From: Saccharothrix sp. HUAS TT1
GTDB taxonomy: Bacteria > Actinomycetota > Actinomycetes > Mycobacteriales > Pseudonocardiaceae
Direction of reading: 5' to 3'
Assembly: GCF_040744945.1 (NCBI RefSeq)
Contig: NZ_CP160453.1
Coordinates: forward strand, 6,634,001 to 6,698,000
Length of the DNA: 64,000 nt
Part shown: positions 62,325 to 64,000 of the stretch, piece after piece
How the letters are laid out: each line of letters begins with the position of its first letter
Numbering within the stretch: the stretch's first letter is position 1
Translations under genes and position numbers: made by a program
The notes under the pieces: model-generated
Database searches by the model: none
Seen by the model: the letters and a program-made list of their open reading frames with translations, nothing else
What the model was told of the DNA's origin: nothing

Positions 62325-62672
62325 CCGGTGCAGGAGCCGCCGTAGTCGCCGTAGTAGAGCCCGGACGGCTCCTTCAGCTCGTCAGGGATGTCGGCCCACG
62401 TGCGCACCTGGTAGGGCGCGAACACGTCGGTTTTGGCCAGCGCCACGTTCAGGCCGAGGTCGAACACGTCCGGCGCGCGGTCGCCGCCCTTGAGCCGCTT
62501 GGCGGGCGCGACCAGCTCGTCGAACCCGCCGAGGTCGGCGGCGGACTTCGCGGTGGCGGCGGGGGTGTCGCTCGCGGCGCCGTCCTCGGGCGGCGGTGTG
62601 CCGCAGGGCCGCGACCAGCGCCAGCGCGGTGACGCCGACGCCTGCCGACCGCAGGATTCGGTTGTGGTCCAC
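62325..62672 (-). pseudogene. Decayed solute-binding lipoprotein of an ABC importer
   Basis: On the minus strand a GTG with a good GGGGAAGG site opens a signal sequence (VGVTALALVAA). One extra base in the GGG run near 62606-62608 breaks the lipobox, which would read LVAACG in the corrected frame. After that the frame gives GGDRAPDVFDLGLNVALAKTD and VRTWADIPDELKEPSG, typical of type 2 extracellular solute-binding proteins. The remainder, more than half the protein, is absent after GDYGG. This looks like a truncated, frameshifted remnant. Confidence 0.65.
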
Positions 62673-63108
62673 GTCGAACCTTCCCCGGGTGGGGCGGGGG
62701 TTTGTCCGCGGACGACCAGAACGTTCGGACCAGCGGAGGATTCAGGACGCTGCGCGGTTGTCAAGCGACAGTGTTCTGACTGAGACCCGCACGACTGCTC
62801 GGACGAATTCCGGGTGGTCCGGAGGTCGCCGTTCGGTTAACGCGGACTTCGTCCGAATAGACCCGTATCAGCCCAGCTACTGGGCCGTCCGGACGCTGCG
62901 ACGGCGTCGCCGGTGACCCTCCGGATCGCTTCGGTGCGCCATTGGGGCGGCGTTTCCTCGGAAACGGCTGAACCGCGGACCCGATTTCTGCCCATTTGAC
63001 TACTCGCATTTTTCGGGTCGGTAACGCGGTTCGAGACGGCCTCGACATCCGGTTGTCACGTGACGGAAATGCCCGAAATGACTCCCCACCACCCGGAAGG
63101 GCAGATCC
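62673..63108. other. Intergenic region before the edge gene
   Basis: No gene seen in 436 bases. It contains the promoter side of the pseudogene above and that of the secreted protein below. No strong promoter or inverted repeat was found. Confidence 0.4.
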
Positions 63109-64000
63109 ATGCGTCACCGAAGAAGATCCCTGTGCCTGGCCGCCGCGGGCGCGCTGCTGCTCCCCCTGATCGGCGCTCCACCCGCCTCCGCCGCGCCTGT
63201 ACCCGGCGAGGACGTGCTCTACACCCTGGACGCCGACTTCGACCAGGGCGTGCTCCAGGACGTCAACCACGACTCGCCCAACAACAACCAGCTGCAGCTC
63301 AACCGGCAGACGGTGTTCTTCCCCTACGTCAACGTCGCCGCGTCCGCGCGCGGCACGATGATCCGCATCGACGTGGACACCGGCGAGATCCTGGGCGAGT
63401 GGCAGTCCGCACCGGACGGCCAGGGGCGCAACCCGTCCCGCACGACCGTGGACAAGCTCGGCAACACCTGGCTGTCCAACCGCAACGAGGCGTCCGGCGG
63501 TCAGGGCTCGGTCACCCGCGTCGGCGTGATCCGGGGCGGCACCCGGGTCGACGCCGACGGCACCGCCAACCCGGACGGCGCCTACCTCCAGGGGCCGTTC
63601 GGCTACAACACCTGCGTCGACCGCGACAACGACGGCCTGTTCGCCACCTCGCGCGGGTTGGGCGACATCCGGCCGTGGACGAACGCGGGCGGCGTCGACT
63701 CGGATGGCGGCGTGGCGACCGCGGCCGACGAGTGCCTGATCACCTACAGCCGGGTCGCGGGCACCAACACCCGCACGGTGGCCGTGGACTCGGACAACAA
63801 CCTGTGGACCGGCGGGTCGAACACGCAGCACCAGCTGATCTCCGGTGTCGACGGCTCGGCGCTGACCGCGCCGGTGAGCTTCGGCTGCGGCGGGTACGGC
63901 GGCCTGGTCGACCAGGCGGGCACGCTGTGGTCGGCCCGGTACGGCAGCAACCTGCTGCGCTACGAGCCGGACAGCGGCACGGGCGCGTGCCTGGACACCT
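63109..64000 (+). CDS. Secreted beta-propeller protein (partial, continues past the window)
   Basis: At least 297 residues, cut by the window edge. The N-terminus has Arg-rich residues, a hydrophobic segment (LCLAAAGALLLPLIGA) and a cleavage region PPASAA. The mature part has repeats like MIRIDVDTGEILGEW, TTVDKLGNTWLSNRN and AVDSDNNLWTGGSN, which match NHL/streptogramin-lyase-like propellers. GGAAGG lies 7 bases before the ATG. The role is unknown; it may be a surface or lectin-like protein. Confidence 0.8.
   Translation, partial: MRHRRRSLCLAAAGALLLPLIGAPPASAAPVPGEDVLYTLDADFDQGVLQDVNHDSPNNNQLQLNRQTVFFPYVNVAASARGTMIRIDVDTGEILGEWQSAPDGQGRNPSRTTVDKLGNTWLSNRNEASGGQGSVTRVGVIRGGTRVDADGTANPDGAYLQGPFGYNTCVDRDNDGLFATSRGLGDIRPWTNAGGVDSDGGVATAADECLITYSRVAGTNTRTVAVDSDNNLWTGGSNTQHQLISGVDGSALTAPVSFGCGGYGGLVDQAGTLWSARYGSNLLRYEPDSGTGACLDT

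Overview
The window looks like chromosome from a high-GC actinomycete, most likely a Pseudonocardiales member (Saccharothrix/Actinosynnema/Lentzea type). Codons are strongly G/C-ended. Neighbouring genes commonly overlap by GTGA or ATGA. The window carries actinobacterial hallmarks: a phosphatidylinositol-mannoside operon, a Cvn conservon, an AfsR/SARP regulator, an F420-type oxidoreductase and a DUF5753-type XRE regulator. The genus is an inference, and no rRNA or tRNA gene was seen.

1-5.7 kb: the end of a pyrimidine/hydantoin catabolic operon (amidase, dihydropyrimidinase, luciferase-like oxidoreductase), small genes, and a divergent ridA/marR pair with two matching palindromic operators. 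5.4-18.1 kb (minus strand): the conserved thrS-HIT-pgsA-patA-pimA-Nudix block. It is split by a compact set of genes: a stand-alone adenylation domain, a ferric-reductase-like flavoprotein, an enoyl-CoA hydratase, a SigL/RslA-type sigma/anti-sigma pair and an XRE regulator. 18.3-25.5 kb: a repeat-bearing membrane protein, then an amine-utilisation locus (FadR regulator, SDR, aldehyde dehydrogenase, gamma-glutamyl hydrolase, glutamine-synthetase-like ligase, divergent ethanolamine-type permease) that reads as a gamma-glutamylated ethanolamine pathway.

25.6-37.3 kb: a CAP-domain secreted protein, a large NACHT-LRR protein (bacterial NLR, candidate defence gene) beside a hydrolase remnant, a 3-hydroxyacyl-CoA dehydrogenase, a two-gene prenyl-indole cluster (indole prenyltransferase plus tryptophanase) and a cvnABCD conservon.

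37.5-45.8 kb: the most unusual region. An AfsR/SARP-type STAND regulator and a divergent glycosyltransferase-like gene flank three GACAG heptamers with 11-bp periodicity. The same heptamer spacing recurs upstream of a secreted beta-propeller gene. Between these lies an unlisted 47-residue secreted peptide gene with two YWSIN repeats and its own perfect terminator. A second STAND/TPR protein follows. Together they form a candidate peptide-linked regulatory or biosynthetic system.

46-56 kb: a secreted DUF1996 protein, a frameshifted methyltransferase, and a PucR-controlled purine catabolic operon (three xanthine dehydrogenase subunits, 8-oxoguanine deaminase, guanine deaminase). 56.3-64 kb: an ABC-2 exporter with its two-component system, a divergent DUF305 lipoprotein/LVIVD-repeat pair, a decayed solute-binding lipoprotein, and the start of a secreted beta-propeller protein cut by the window edge.
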